Shown one piece after another: positions 39,907 to 46,955 of a DNA stretch of 64,000 nt (its first letter is position 1; each line of letters opens with the position of its first letter). The DNA comes from Fructobacillus pseudoficulneus (GTDB taxonomy: Bacteria; Bacillota; Bacilli; Lactobacillales; Lactobacillaceae): the NCBI RefSeq assembly GCF_900108455.1, contig NZ_FNWS01000005.1, positions 38,464-102,463 of the forward strand, read 5' to 3'. A model generated the notes under the pieces. That model was given only the letters and a program-made list of their open reading frames with translations, made no database searches and was not told the origin of the DNA. The translations under genes and the position numbers were made by a program.

Positions 39907-39954
39907 ATGCGTCAGTCTACTCTACAATTGAACCGCCAATGGTGGCGCCGGTAG
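39907..39954 (+). CDS. Trp-Trp leader peptide (15 codons)
   Basis: ATG at 39907 with AAGGAG six bases upstream encodes MRQSTLQLNRQWWRR then TAG. The two adjacent Trp codons (39940-39945) sit two codons before the stop, followed by Arg-Arg. A tandem of the cell's rarest amino acid just ahead of competing hairpins and a terminator is the layout of ribosome-mediated attenuators such as trpL. It precedes an ABC transporter of the family already linked to tryptophan uptake. Expression of the peptide itself is predicted, not shown. Confidence 0.8.
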   Translation: MRQSTLQLNRQWWRR

Positions 39955-40075
39955 GAAAGCAGCTTGATCGGATATGGACAAGCTGTGACAACAGTTTTGT
40001 CCCAACCGGCTCCTTTGCAATGCATTAAAAAGTCTGTTTGGGTAAATCAACACACCCAAGCAGGCTTTTCTTTTT
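39940..40075 (+). promoter_or_regulatory. tryptophan attenuator: competing stem-loops and intrinsic terminator
   Basis: Terminator: 14-bp stem (40030-40043 with 40054-40067, loop of 10) followed by a T-rich run. Upstream structures: GCCGGT (39947-39952) with ACCGGC (40005-40010) closing a branch that holds CAGCTTG/CAAGCTG (39960-39985) and GACAA/TTGTC (39987-40001). A competing pairing of 39996-40005 with 40038-40046 (TTTG-T-CCCAA with TTGGGTAAA, one bulge) would break the terminator. A ribosome stalled on the Trp codons would cover the GCCGGT arm; that it favours antitermination is inference. Confidence 0.7.
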
Positions 40076-40117
40076 GCCTAAAAACTGGGTGGCGTTAGTA
40101 GTTTCAAGGAGAAGAAG

Positions 40118-41119
40118 ATGAATAAACGTTTATTATCCGTTTCGTCATTAATTGCTCTGTTCTTGGTCGTTGCATTTTTTACGACCGGCAACAGCAATCA
40201 CACGAATAAAAAAGGCATTCCAACAGTTGGAATTTTGCAGCTAGTCACTCATCCGGCTCTTGATCAAATTCATCAAGGCGTAATCGATGGTTTGAAGGAT
40301 GGCGGTTACACTGCTGGTAAGACCGTTAAAATTGACTATCAAAACGCGCAAGCTAATCAAGCCAATTTGAAAACGATGGCTCAGGGTTTTAGCGATAAAA
40401 ATGAAGATTTAACAGTGGGAATTGCCACACCGGCCGCCATCTCCCTAGCGAAAGCGGCTAACGGTAAAACACCAGTGATTTTAGCCGGAATTACCAACCC
40501 ATCGGGATCGAAGTTAGTGAAAACGGATGCTCATCCTGGCGCTAACATTACTGGGGTCGGCGGTGACTCTCCTTATGAAAAGCAGATTGCTGTCTTCAAG
40601 GAAGTTTTGCCAAAAGCAAAGACAATTGGAATCGTTTCGACTTCTTCTGATGCCGGTGGTACTTACAATGCGAAGAAAATGACCAAGGCATTAGAAAAGG
40701 CCGGTTACCAGGTCAAGAACTATACAATTGCTTCTACTAATGACATGCAGCAAATTGCGACTACCATGGTCGGCCAAGTTGATGCTGTTTACGCACCACA
40801 AGATAACGGTGTTGCCACAGCAATGAAGACTTTGGTCGCCGTTGCTAACCAAGCACATGTGGCTGTCATTCCTGCCGCTGACTCAATGGTTAAAGATGGC
40901 GGCCTGGTTACTTTTTCTAATTCACAGTATGAAATTGGTTATCAGGCTGGTCGGATGGCTGCTCAAGTTCTTAGTGGTAAGAAGAAAACCGCAACGATGC
41001 CGGTTTACAACGTCACTAAGGGAAATTACGTCATCAACCAACAAACAGCGAAGACGCTTGGCATCACTTTGCCAGCCGATATCGTCGCAAAGGCTGAAAA
41101 AGCTGGGGAGGTCTTCTAA
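40118..41119 (+). CDS. trpX: ABC transporter substrate-binding protein, TrpX-like
   Basis: 333 residues of the ABC_sub_bind family (PF04392-type periplasmic-binding fold). The N-terminal hydrophobic stretch (residues 6-23) acts as signal or anchor, but there is no lipobox Cys, unusual for a Gram-positive binding protein. The mature part begins with VGILQLVTHPALDQIHQGV. In streptococci this family is TrpX of a tryptophan transporter; the Trp-Trp leader peptide upstream supports the same substrate here. Its stop overlaps the permease ATG by one base. Confidence 0.82.
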   Translation: MNKRLLSVSSLIALFLVVAFFTTGNSNHTNKKGIPTVGILQLVTHPALDQIHQGVIDGLKDGGYTAGKTVKIDYQNAQANQANLKTMAQGFSDKNEDLTVGIATPAAISLAKAANGKTPVILAGITNPSGSKLVKTDAHPGANITGVGGDSPYEKQIAVFKEVLPKAKTIGIVSTSSDAGGTYNAKKMTKALEKAGYQVKNYTIASTNDMQQIATTMVGQVDAVYAPQDNGVATAMKTLVAVANQAHVAVIPAADSMVKDGGLVTFSNSQYEIGYQAGRMAAQVLSGKKKTATMPVYNVTKGNYVINQQTAKTLGITLPADIVAKAEKAGEVF

Positions 41120-42021
41120 TGTCAATTGTTGTCTCAAGTATTTCTCAAGGGATTTTGTGGGCCGTTTTGGGCCTGGCCCTCTTCTTAACTTTTAGAATTT
41201 TAAACTTTGCCGATATGACGGTTGAAGGTTCATTCCCACTTGGTGCCGCAACAACCGTTGCTTTGATTGCTCACGGAACGAACCCTTACCTAGCCTCTTT
41301 GGCTGCCATTGTTGTCGGCGCCTTAGCCGGTCTGGCAACCGGTTTACTTTATACCAAAGGTAAGATTCCAATTTTGCTTTCCGGAATTTTGGTCATGACC
41401 GCCTGCTTATCAATCAACCTCCGCATCATGGGTTCAGCTAATATTTCTTTGCTGAATCAAAAGACAATCTTCTCTGGTTCATTTTTGCAAGGTTTGCCTA
41501 AGTACTTTGACGGTGTCTTTGTTGGACTGATCATCATTACCGTTATCACTCTAGCCCTCATCTGGTTCTTACAAACTGAGCTCGGTCAGGCCTTTATTGC
41601 GACTGGTGACAATGCCAAGATGGCTTCAGCCTTTGGTATCAAAACTGATCAAATGACCATCATGGGCTTAATGGTTTCTAACGCGATGATTGCCTTTGGT
41701 GGCGCCGTGATTGCGCAAAACAATGGCTTTGCTGACATTAACATGGGAATCGGCATTATCGTGATTGCCTTGGCTTCAATTATCATCGGTGAAGTTGTCT
41801 TTGGCGATTTGTCATTAAATCAACGTTTGGTCGCTGTCGTGATCGGTTCCATCCTTTACCGTTTAGTCTTGCTTGCTGTCTTGCAACTCGGCTTCTCAAC
41901 CAACGACTTAAACCTGATTTCATCAATCATTCTGGCCTTTGCCATGGTCCTACCACAGGCACGCCATTTCTTAAAGTTTGACAAAGTGCTGAATAGTTTA
42001 GGGGGTAAAAATCATGACTGA
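41119..42021 (+). CDS. trpY: ABC transporter permease, TrpY-like
   Basis: 300 residues with about nine membrane helices, branched-chain-amino-acid-type permease family (LivH/BPD_transp_2). Segments GLALFLTFRILNFADMTVEGSF and the cytoplasmic coupling region ELGQAFIATGDNAKMASAFGI are characteristic. Start ATG overlaps the trpX stop and its stop overlaps the ATPase gene by eight bases, so the three are tightly coupled. Confidence 0.85.
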   Translation: MSIVVSSISQGILWAVLGLALFLTFRILNFADMTVEGSFPLGAATTVALIAHGTNPYLASLAAIVVGALAGLATGLLYTKGKIPILLSGILVMTACLSINLRIMGSANISLLNQKTIFSGSFLQGLPKYFDGVFVGLIIITVITLALIWFLQTELGQAFIATGDNAKMASAFGIKTDQMTIMGLMVSNAMIAFGGAVIAQNNGFADINMGIGIIVIALASIIIGEVVFGDLSLNQRLVAVVIGSILYRLVLLAVLQLGFSTNDLNLISSIILAFAMVLPQARHFLKFDKVLNSLGGKNHD

Positions 42022-42769
42022 TCCAGTAATTTCATTAAAAAACGCCACCGTGACGGTCGGCAACCAAACTGAAATTTTAAAGGGTTTAAACCTTGATATT
42101 TATCCCGGCGACTTTATCACTGTTCTTGGAACAAATGGGGCCGGAAAGTCTACTCTATTCAACACCATTTCAGGTGACTTAGAGTTAAGTGCCGGCTCAG
42201 TCTTCCATCAAGGGAAAGACATTACGAAGGTGCCGGCAGTGAAGCGGACTTCCTTTATCGCCCGTGTCTTCCAAGATCCGAAAGTTGGTACTGCTCCACG
42301 AATGACAGTTGCCGAGAACTTGCTCTTAGCCGAGAAACGCGGTTCAAAGCGCACATTGCGCAACCGACGGCTAACTGCCGAAAAGTTGGACCATTATCGG
42401 GAACTTACCGCTAAAATGGGTAACAATTTGGAAGACCGTTTGCAAACGGCGGCTGGATCTCTATCTGGGGGTCAGCGACAAGCGCTTTCCTTCCTAATGG
42501 CTATCCAAGTTAAGCCGGGCTTACTCCTACTCGATGAGCATACCGCTGCTTTGGATCCCAAGACCTCTGCTCAGTTAATGGATGCTACCAACCATCAGGT
42601 TGTTGATAATCATCTAACAGCTTTGATGATTACTCATAACTTGGCCGATGCTCTTACCTATGGAAACCGCCTAATCGTCCTCAATGCCGGAAATGTTGTT
42701 CTTGATGTTGCTGGTGCTGACAAAGATGCTTTAACCGAAGAAAACTTGCTTGAGTATTTTGTTCATTAA
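42014..42769 (+). CDS. trpZ: ABC transporter ATP-binding protein, TrpZ-like
   Basis: 251 residues. Walker A GTNGAGKST (about 37-45), signature LSGGQRQAL, Walker B LLLLDEHTAAL and the switch His in MITHN. Energises the TrpXY uptake system. Last gene of the operon, followed by a strong terminator. Confidence 0.88.
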   Translation: MTDPVISLKNATVTVGNQTEILKGLNLDIYPGDFITVLGTNGAGKSTLFNTISGDLELSAGSVFHQGKDITKVPAVKRTSFIARVFQDPKVGTAPRMTVAENLLLAEKRGSKRTLRNRRLTAEKLDHYRELTAKMGNNLEDRLQTAAGSLSGGQRQALSFLMAIQVKPGLLLLDEHTAALDPKTSAQLMDATNHQVVDNHLTALMITHNLADALTYGNRLIVLNAGNVVLDVAGADKDALTEENLLEYFVH

Positions 42770-42780
42770 TCATGACAATT

Positions 42781-42813
42781 AAAAAGGCCACGCTGATTGC
42801 GTGGCCTTTTTTT
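42781..42813. terminator. bidirectional terminator
   Basis: AAAGGCCACGC-TGATT-GCGTGGCCTTT with A run on the left and seven T on the right, between the convergent trpZ and HTH genes. Confidence 0.9.
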
Positions 42814-42821
42814 ATTGCTTT

Positions 42822-43124
42822 TTATAAGTCCATTCCTGAACCATTTGTATTAATTCGATCGAACACCGTAAAAAGATGTTCCCTTTCCGTCAGCCGATAT
42901 TTTTTACTCTTTCGGTCAAAGATAATTTCTGATTTGATGTCATCTTCAATTTGTAAATCTTCCAAGAACTCTCGAATGGCTGCAATATCACGTTGGACCG
43001 TCTTTCGACCAACGAAGAACAAATTTTCAATTTCGTCAACGCCCATCGACTGCTTTGAAATCAATACAGAATACAAACGAAGAATTCGTTGCTTATCGTT
43101 ATAGGCTGCCGCTTTCCTTGACAT
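42822..43124 (-). CDS. small helix-turn-helix protein (HTH_11/WYL-regulator N-terminus only)
   Basis: 100 residues. A DeoR/HTH_11-type winged helix (QRILRLYSVLISKQSMGVDEIENLF, then VGRKTVQRDIAAIREFLED) with a short beta-wing tail (IIFDRKSKKYRLTER). Proteins with this head usually continue into a WYL ligand domain of about 200 residues, absent here; the gene ends just before a terminator. The ATG at 43124 follows GGAGG by six bases. It may be a stand-alone DNA-binding protein or a truncated regulator. It lies behind the ABC exporter genes, separated by a terminator. Confidence 0.7.
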   Translation of the reverse strand: MSRKAAAYNDKQRILRLYSVLISKQSMGVDEIENLFFVGRKTVQRDIAAIREFLEDLQIEDDIKSEIIFDRKSKKYRLTEREHLFTVFDRINTNGSGMDL

Positions 43125-43167
43125 GGTTTCCTCCAAGCTGTTTTGCTACTCTTCGAAATTTACTAGG

Positions 43168-43194
43168 TTAAAAAAAGGACCGTTCCCAGTCCTT
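43168..43194 (-). terminator. terminator of ABC exporter operon
   Basis: AAGGAC/GTCCTT stem followed by seven U on the minus strand. Confidence 0.75.
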
Positions 43195-43198
43195 CTTA

Positions 43199-43963
43199 TT
43201 AAACCGATCGACGGTTAAAGATCCAGTAAGCCAAACCATAAATCAAGACGAGATAAACGCCATAAACCGTAAAGATTACCCAAGGATCAGTACCAAAGTA
43301 GGCTTGGTACTGTAGCTTTGATAAGAATGTACCATCATATGAACGAACCGCTTCCAAAATTGTGAATGGGTTCCACTTCAAACCACTCCAGAATTGAACC
43401 AAATAAATCGAAATTGTCGAAATAATTGAGGTTACCATTGACATCACAATCCCCAAACTAATCGCTGCTGCAGCCGACTTGGCCACATTGGCAATCAGCA
43501 AGACAATCGCAATGAAGAAGAGGGTTACCAAAAATGAAATTCCTTGTGCGTAGAAGAACTGACCAAAATCAATACTTGTACCGGTTTTACCATGCATCCA
43601 AATAAAAATTTGGCGACCGATAAAGCTTCCGACAAAGGCGATCAAGGTCATTAACACCGCTTGAATTAAGATAATCAATAATTTTGAAATAAAAACTTGC
43701 AACCGTGAATATTGCCGGGACAATAATGGCCGAATCGTACCAAAAGTAAATTCCTGACTAAAAGTCAAAGCGGCAATCACCGTGATAAAGATGGAAAGAA
43801 CAATACTTGAACCACCGAATTCTGCAAATCCTGCAGCTTGAGTACTAGCAGAAAGCACAAACGGCAAAATAATAATTGGCAAAACAAAGATAATGATTGC
43901 CCAGATATAGACCCGGTTTTGCTTCCAGGCCTTCATTGTTTCTTGTTTTAGTAAAGTAAACAT
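43199..43963 (-). CDS. ABC-2-type exporter permease
   Basis: 254 residues with six membrane helices, ABC-2 family (EFTFGTIRPLLSRQYSRLQVFISKLL). Pairs with the ATPase encoded 17 bases upstream. Such two-gene exporters in Firmicutes often give resistance to bacitracin-like peptides or lantibiotics; no sensor kinase is adjacent, so the substrate is open. Confidence 0.85.
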   Translation of the reverse strand: MFTLLKQETMKAWKQNRVYIWAIIIFVLPIIILPFVLSASTQAAGFAEFGGSSIVLSIFITVIAALTFSQEFTFGTIRPLLSRQYSRLQVFISKLLIILIQAVLMTLIAFVGSFIGRQIFIWMHGKTGTSIDFGQFFYAQGISFLVTLFFIAIVLLIANVAKSAAAAISLGIVMSMVTSIISTISIYLVQFWSGLKWNPFTILEAVRSYDGTFLSKLQYQAYFGTDPWVIFTVYGVYLVLIYGLAYWIFNRRSV

Positions 43964-43980
43964 AACTTCTCCTTTTCAGC

Positions 43981-44892
43981 CTAGACGCGCGTTGCATCTG
44001 TCGACAAGACTTCTAACAAGTGATCTTCCAGGTTTGTCTTTCCTGTTTGAATATCACTGACTTCAAGTCCGGCTTCCGTCGCCTTGGCCAAAACAGTTTG
44101 TGCTGAAACACCATCCGTTACTGTAATTGTAACGTGGTCGTCTTTTGCTGTAGCTTCCCAACCAGCATCTTTAGCAATTGCTAGCATCTTTTCGTTATCA
44201 TTCGTTTGAACGTTAACGGCTGACTTTCCTTCAGCTAAGAAATCAGCCATTGTATCACGACGTAAGATTTTACCCTTATTAATGATGACAACATCGTCGG
44301 CTAAGCGTTGCAATTCATCTAGTTGGTGAGAAGAAATCAAAAATGAGATGCCTTTTTTAGCCAAAGTTTGAATCAAGTTACGGATATCGCGAACCGATTG
44401 TGGGTCTAACCCGTTCATTGGCTCATCCAAAACAACCAGTTTTGGATTTCGAATCAAAGAAATCGCGATTCCTAAGCGTTGCTTCATTCCTAATGAGAAT
44501 TTTTTCGCCTTGCGCTTACCAAACTTTTCGCCATCAATCCCTGTTAAATGCATCAATTCTTCGATATCAGCATGGTCCTTGCTGTCCATCGCATAATAAT
44601 TCATGTGATCTCGAGCAGTAAAATTAGGATAGATTGATGGGTACTCAATCAAGTTTCCCATCTTAGCTAATGAACTGGTTTTAGCAAGACTGACTAGCTT
44701 CTCATCAAAGATGATTTCCCCGTCTTTGTATGACATCAACCCTGTAATTGCTCGCATGGTCGTTGACTTACCGGCCCCATTGGGACCAATCAAGGCAACA
44801 ATTCGTCCAGTATCAACTGAAAACGAAACGTTGTCCATGGCCTTGTAAGAACCAAAGTTCTTTGACACGTGGTGCAGTTCTAATAATGACAT
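43981..44892 (-). CDS. ABC exporter ATP-binding protein
   Basis: 303 residues. Walker A GPNGAGKST (about 36-44), signature FSLGMKQRL, Walker B LVVLDEPMNGLD, switch ISSHQ. The C-terminal 80 residues form a regulatory extension typical of BcrA/CcmA-type exporters. Probably the first gene of the exporter operon, behind its own promoter at 44987-45014. Confidence 0.88.
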   Translation of the reverse strand: MSLLELHHVSKNFGSYKAMDNVSFSVDTGRIVALIGPNGAGKSTTMRAITGLMSYKDGEIIFDEKLVSLAKTSSLAKMGNLIEYPSIYPNFTARDHMNYYAMDSKDHADIEELMHLTGIDGEKFGKRKAKKFSLGMKQRLGIAISLIRNPKLVVLDEPMNGLDPQSVRDIRNLIQTLAKKGISFLISSHQLDELQRLADDVVIINKGKILRRDTMADFLAEGKSAVNVQTNDNEKMLAIAKDAGWEATAKDDHVTITVTDGVSAQTVLAKATEAGLEVSDIQTGKTNLEDHLLEVLSTDATRV

Positions 44893-44986
44893 TAATGCTG
44901 TCTCCTTTATTTTGATAACGCTACCTGCGATTGCTTAGTAAGATGATCAAAACTTTTTAGCTCGATGAAATCTTTCAGCCAACCCC

Positions 44987-45014
44987 ATTATAACAAAGCT
45001 AACTACAAGTTCAA
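44987..45014 (-). promoter_or_regulatory. promoter of ABC exporter operon
   Basis: TTGAAC (45009-45014), 16-base spacer, TATAAT (44987-44992). It lies downstream of the terminator at 45050-45081, so the exporter is transcribed independently of the RNA element before it. Confidence 0.55.
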
Positions 45015-45049
45015 AAATTGTCTCTCTACTTAGAGAAAATTTTAGGGTA

Positions 45050-45200
45050 ATAAAAGGCCCCCTGGAATAATCCAGGGGGTCGTTCATCTGCTGAACCTTC
45101 ATTCCGGCACGGGAGAGAAGGTATAAATTAGGTTTAGAGAGAAGTATTTATAGATGTGCCGGAATGAAGTTTTTGATGTCCGATATATTACTATATCGAT
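45050..45200 (-). ncRNA. candidate structured small RNA (or tyrS 3' UTR)
   Basis: In minus-strand order: a TATACT -10 (45207-45212); a 7-bp hairpin CGATATA/TATATCG (45181-45198); a perfect 14-bp long-range stem CTTCATTCCGGCAC/GTGCCGGAATGAAG (45156-45169 with 45097-45110) around a 45-base loop; and a 10-bp terminator GACCCCCTGG/CCAGGGGGCC with U run (45050-45081). No open frame is credible. The rest of the 380-base space between tyrS and the exporter holds only the exporter promoter. The -35 for the RNA is weak, so processing from tyrS read-through is the alternative. Confidence 0.5.
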
Positions 45201-45272
45201 GTCTTTAGTATAGGTCGCTGAGATTAAACTAAAGTTAAAGGAATAAATATATTTGATTAAGTTTTTTACAGC

Positions 45273-46520
45273 TTATTTAACAGTGCCCAAGAAGTACTTC
45301 TTCTTACCCCGTCGAACCAGGATGTATTGACCATCATAGGCTTGGCTTGGATCAATTTCCGTTGTGACATCCTGTTGCTTTTGGCCGTTAATCGTAATCG
45401 CCCCATTCGTGACATCTTCGCGCGCCTGCCGCTTTGATGATTCAACGCCAGCATCCACCAAGAAATCAACAATGTTTTGCTTGGCAGCTGTTGTTTCAAA
45501 TCCAGGTACACCAGCGAAAACATCCTTAATTTGTTGGACCGTCAGGTTGGCCACATCACCAGAGAAAAGCGCCTTTGACAGTGCTTCCGCTTCTTCTACC
45601 GCTGCTTGTCCGTGAACAAAGCGCGTGACTTCCTCAGCCAAACGCTTCTGACCCAAACGGGCACCCGGATTTTCTTCAACTTCTTTTGCCAACTCATCAA
45701 TCTCTGCTGGTGTTAAGAAGGTAAAGTACTTCAAATACTTCACGACATCTTCATCGCGTTGGTTATACCAGAATTGGTAAAAAGTATATGGTGAAGTCTT
45801 TTCGGCATTCAACCAGATTGCGTTTCCTTCTGACTTACCAAACTTTTTTCCGGTTGAGTCCGTCATCAAAGGAATCGTCAAACCAAAGGCTGGTGCATCC
45901 GCTCCTTCAACGGTGTGAATCAAATCAACCCCAGCGGTAATATTTCCCCACTGGTCCGATCCCCCAATTTGTAAACGAACATTTTCTTCTTGCCAAAGGT
46001 GTAAGAAGTCAACCGCTTGTAAAATTTGGTAAGTAAATTCGGTATAAGAAATCCCCGTTTCGAGTCGGGAAGCAACGACATCCTTTTTCAACATCACATT
46101 GACTGAGAACAGTTTACCGTAGTCACGGAGGAATTCTGGTAAGGTCATTGGGCTCAGCCAGTCGGCATTATTAACAATCGTTGTGCCATCAGATCCAAAG
46201 AGTTTCGTTACTTGGCTAGCAATTCCTTGCTCATTTACTTTCAGTTGTTCTTCTGAAAGTAGCTGGCGTTCCGTTGTTGGTCGTGGATCACCAATTGAAC
46301 CGGTGGCACCCCCAACAATAATCACGGCTTTTCCACCAGCTTTTTGGAAGCGTTTCAAAACCATGAATGGGATCAAATGACCAAGGTGGAGTGAATCCGC
46401 GGTAGGATCGGTTCCGACGTATGCACCAATTTGCCCCTCATCCATTGCCTTTAACAAACCAGCTTCATCCGTCACCTGGTTAACAGCGCCTCGCCATTTC
46501 AAATCTTCAATAAAATTCAT
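45273..46520 (-). CDS. tyrS: tyrosine--tRNA ligase
   Basis: 415 residues. TyrRS signatures PTADSLHLGHL (the HIGH-like motif, about 40-50), the [14 protein letters not shown]-equivalent loop and a C-terminal S4 RNA-binding domain (RQAREDVTNGAITING). The ATG at 46520 follows AAAGGAG; the upstream in-frame extension lies within the T-box terminator region and is not coding. Controlled by the tyrosine T-box leader. Confidence 0.97.
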   Translation of the reverse strand: MNFIEDLKWRGAVNQVTDEAGLLKAMDEGQIGAYVGTDPTADSLHLGHLIPFMVLKRFQKAGGKAVIIVGGATGSIGDPRPTTERQLLSEEQLKVNEQGIASQVTKLFGSDGTTIVNNADWLSPMTLPEFLRDYGKLFSVNVMLKKDVVASRLETGISYTEFTYQILQAVDFLHLWQEENVRLQIGGSDQWGNITAGVDLIHTVEGADAPAFGLTIPLMTDSTGKKFGKSEGNAIWLNAEKTSPYTFYQFWYNQRDEDVVKYLKYFTFLTPAEIDELAKEVEENPGARLGQKRLAEEVTRFVHGQAAVEEAEALSKALFSGDVANLTVQQIKDVFAGVPGFETTAAKQNIVDFLVDAGVESSKRQAREDVTNGAITINGQKQQDVTTEIDPSQAYDGQYILVRRGKKKYFLGTVK

Positions 46521-46550
46521 CTTTTTCTCCTTTACCTTCAAGACGCCAAC

Positions 46551-46756
46551 AAAAAACGCCCTAATCATTTCTGATTAGGGCGAATTCTCCGCGGTACCAC
46601 CTAAATTGCTTGATTTCCAAGCCACTCATTTAGCCTTTAACGCGGGACAAGTCGTCATCGAGAACTGTTGTGTAACTCAGTATTGGGGTGGGTTAGCTTC
46701 CAGCGACCGCTAACTTTCTGTTTGTTCCACCGACCAAACCTTTGCAACAAATGATA
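46551..46756 (-). ncRNA. T-box leader of tyrS
   Basis: The T-box core AGGTGGTACCGCGG (46589-46602) is followed by a 10-bp terminator CGCCCTAATC/GATTAGGGCG with six U (46551-46582). Stem I material and tyrosine UAC triplets lie upstream, but I could not settle which UAC is the specifier. A TATAAT -10 at 46762-46767 starts the transcript. Uncharged tRNA-Tyr should prevent termination. Confidence 0.9.
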
Positions 46757-46847
46757 ACCCTATTATAGCAAATGTTTTTTAGCTTTGCAGATGATTCATT
46801 CTAATCACTTTTTTTTTCCGATAGTTTAGAGTAAAATTAGTTTATAA

Positions 46848-46943
46848 ATGGAAATTTCTTCGAGTACCGGGTTTATTTTTTTAAACAACCCCTTATACAT
46901 CGTCTTGCTAACGTTTTTCGTTGGCTTTTTATTTCCTCATTGA
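46848..46943 (+). promoter_or_regulatory. leader of FAD/NAD(P) gene: hairpin with U-run, overlapping a 31-codon open frame
   Basis: GCTAACG-TTTTT-CGTTGGC followed by TTTTTATTT (46917-46940) looks like an intrinsic terminator only about 15 bases before the next gene's start. The same DNA is an open frame from ATG 46848 to TGA 46943 encoding a 31-residue hydrophobic peptide, without a visible ribosome binding site. Attenuation is possible; a real small membrane peptide is less likely. Confidence 0.35.
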
Positions 46944-46955
46944 ATTGGAGGATTT

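Noticed and set aside
39840..40117. T-box leader for the trp transporter
   Set aside because: No AGGTGG-type T-box core is present; the control element is of the leader-peptide type.
45050..45200. 6S RNA identity for the structured RNA
   Set aside because: The 5' and 3' ends do not pair into the long closing stem with a central bubble expected of 6S RNA.
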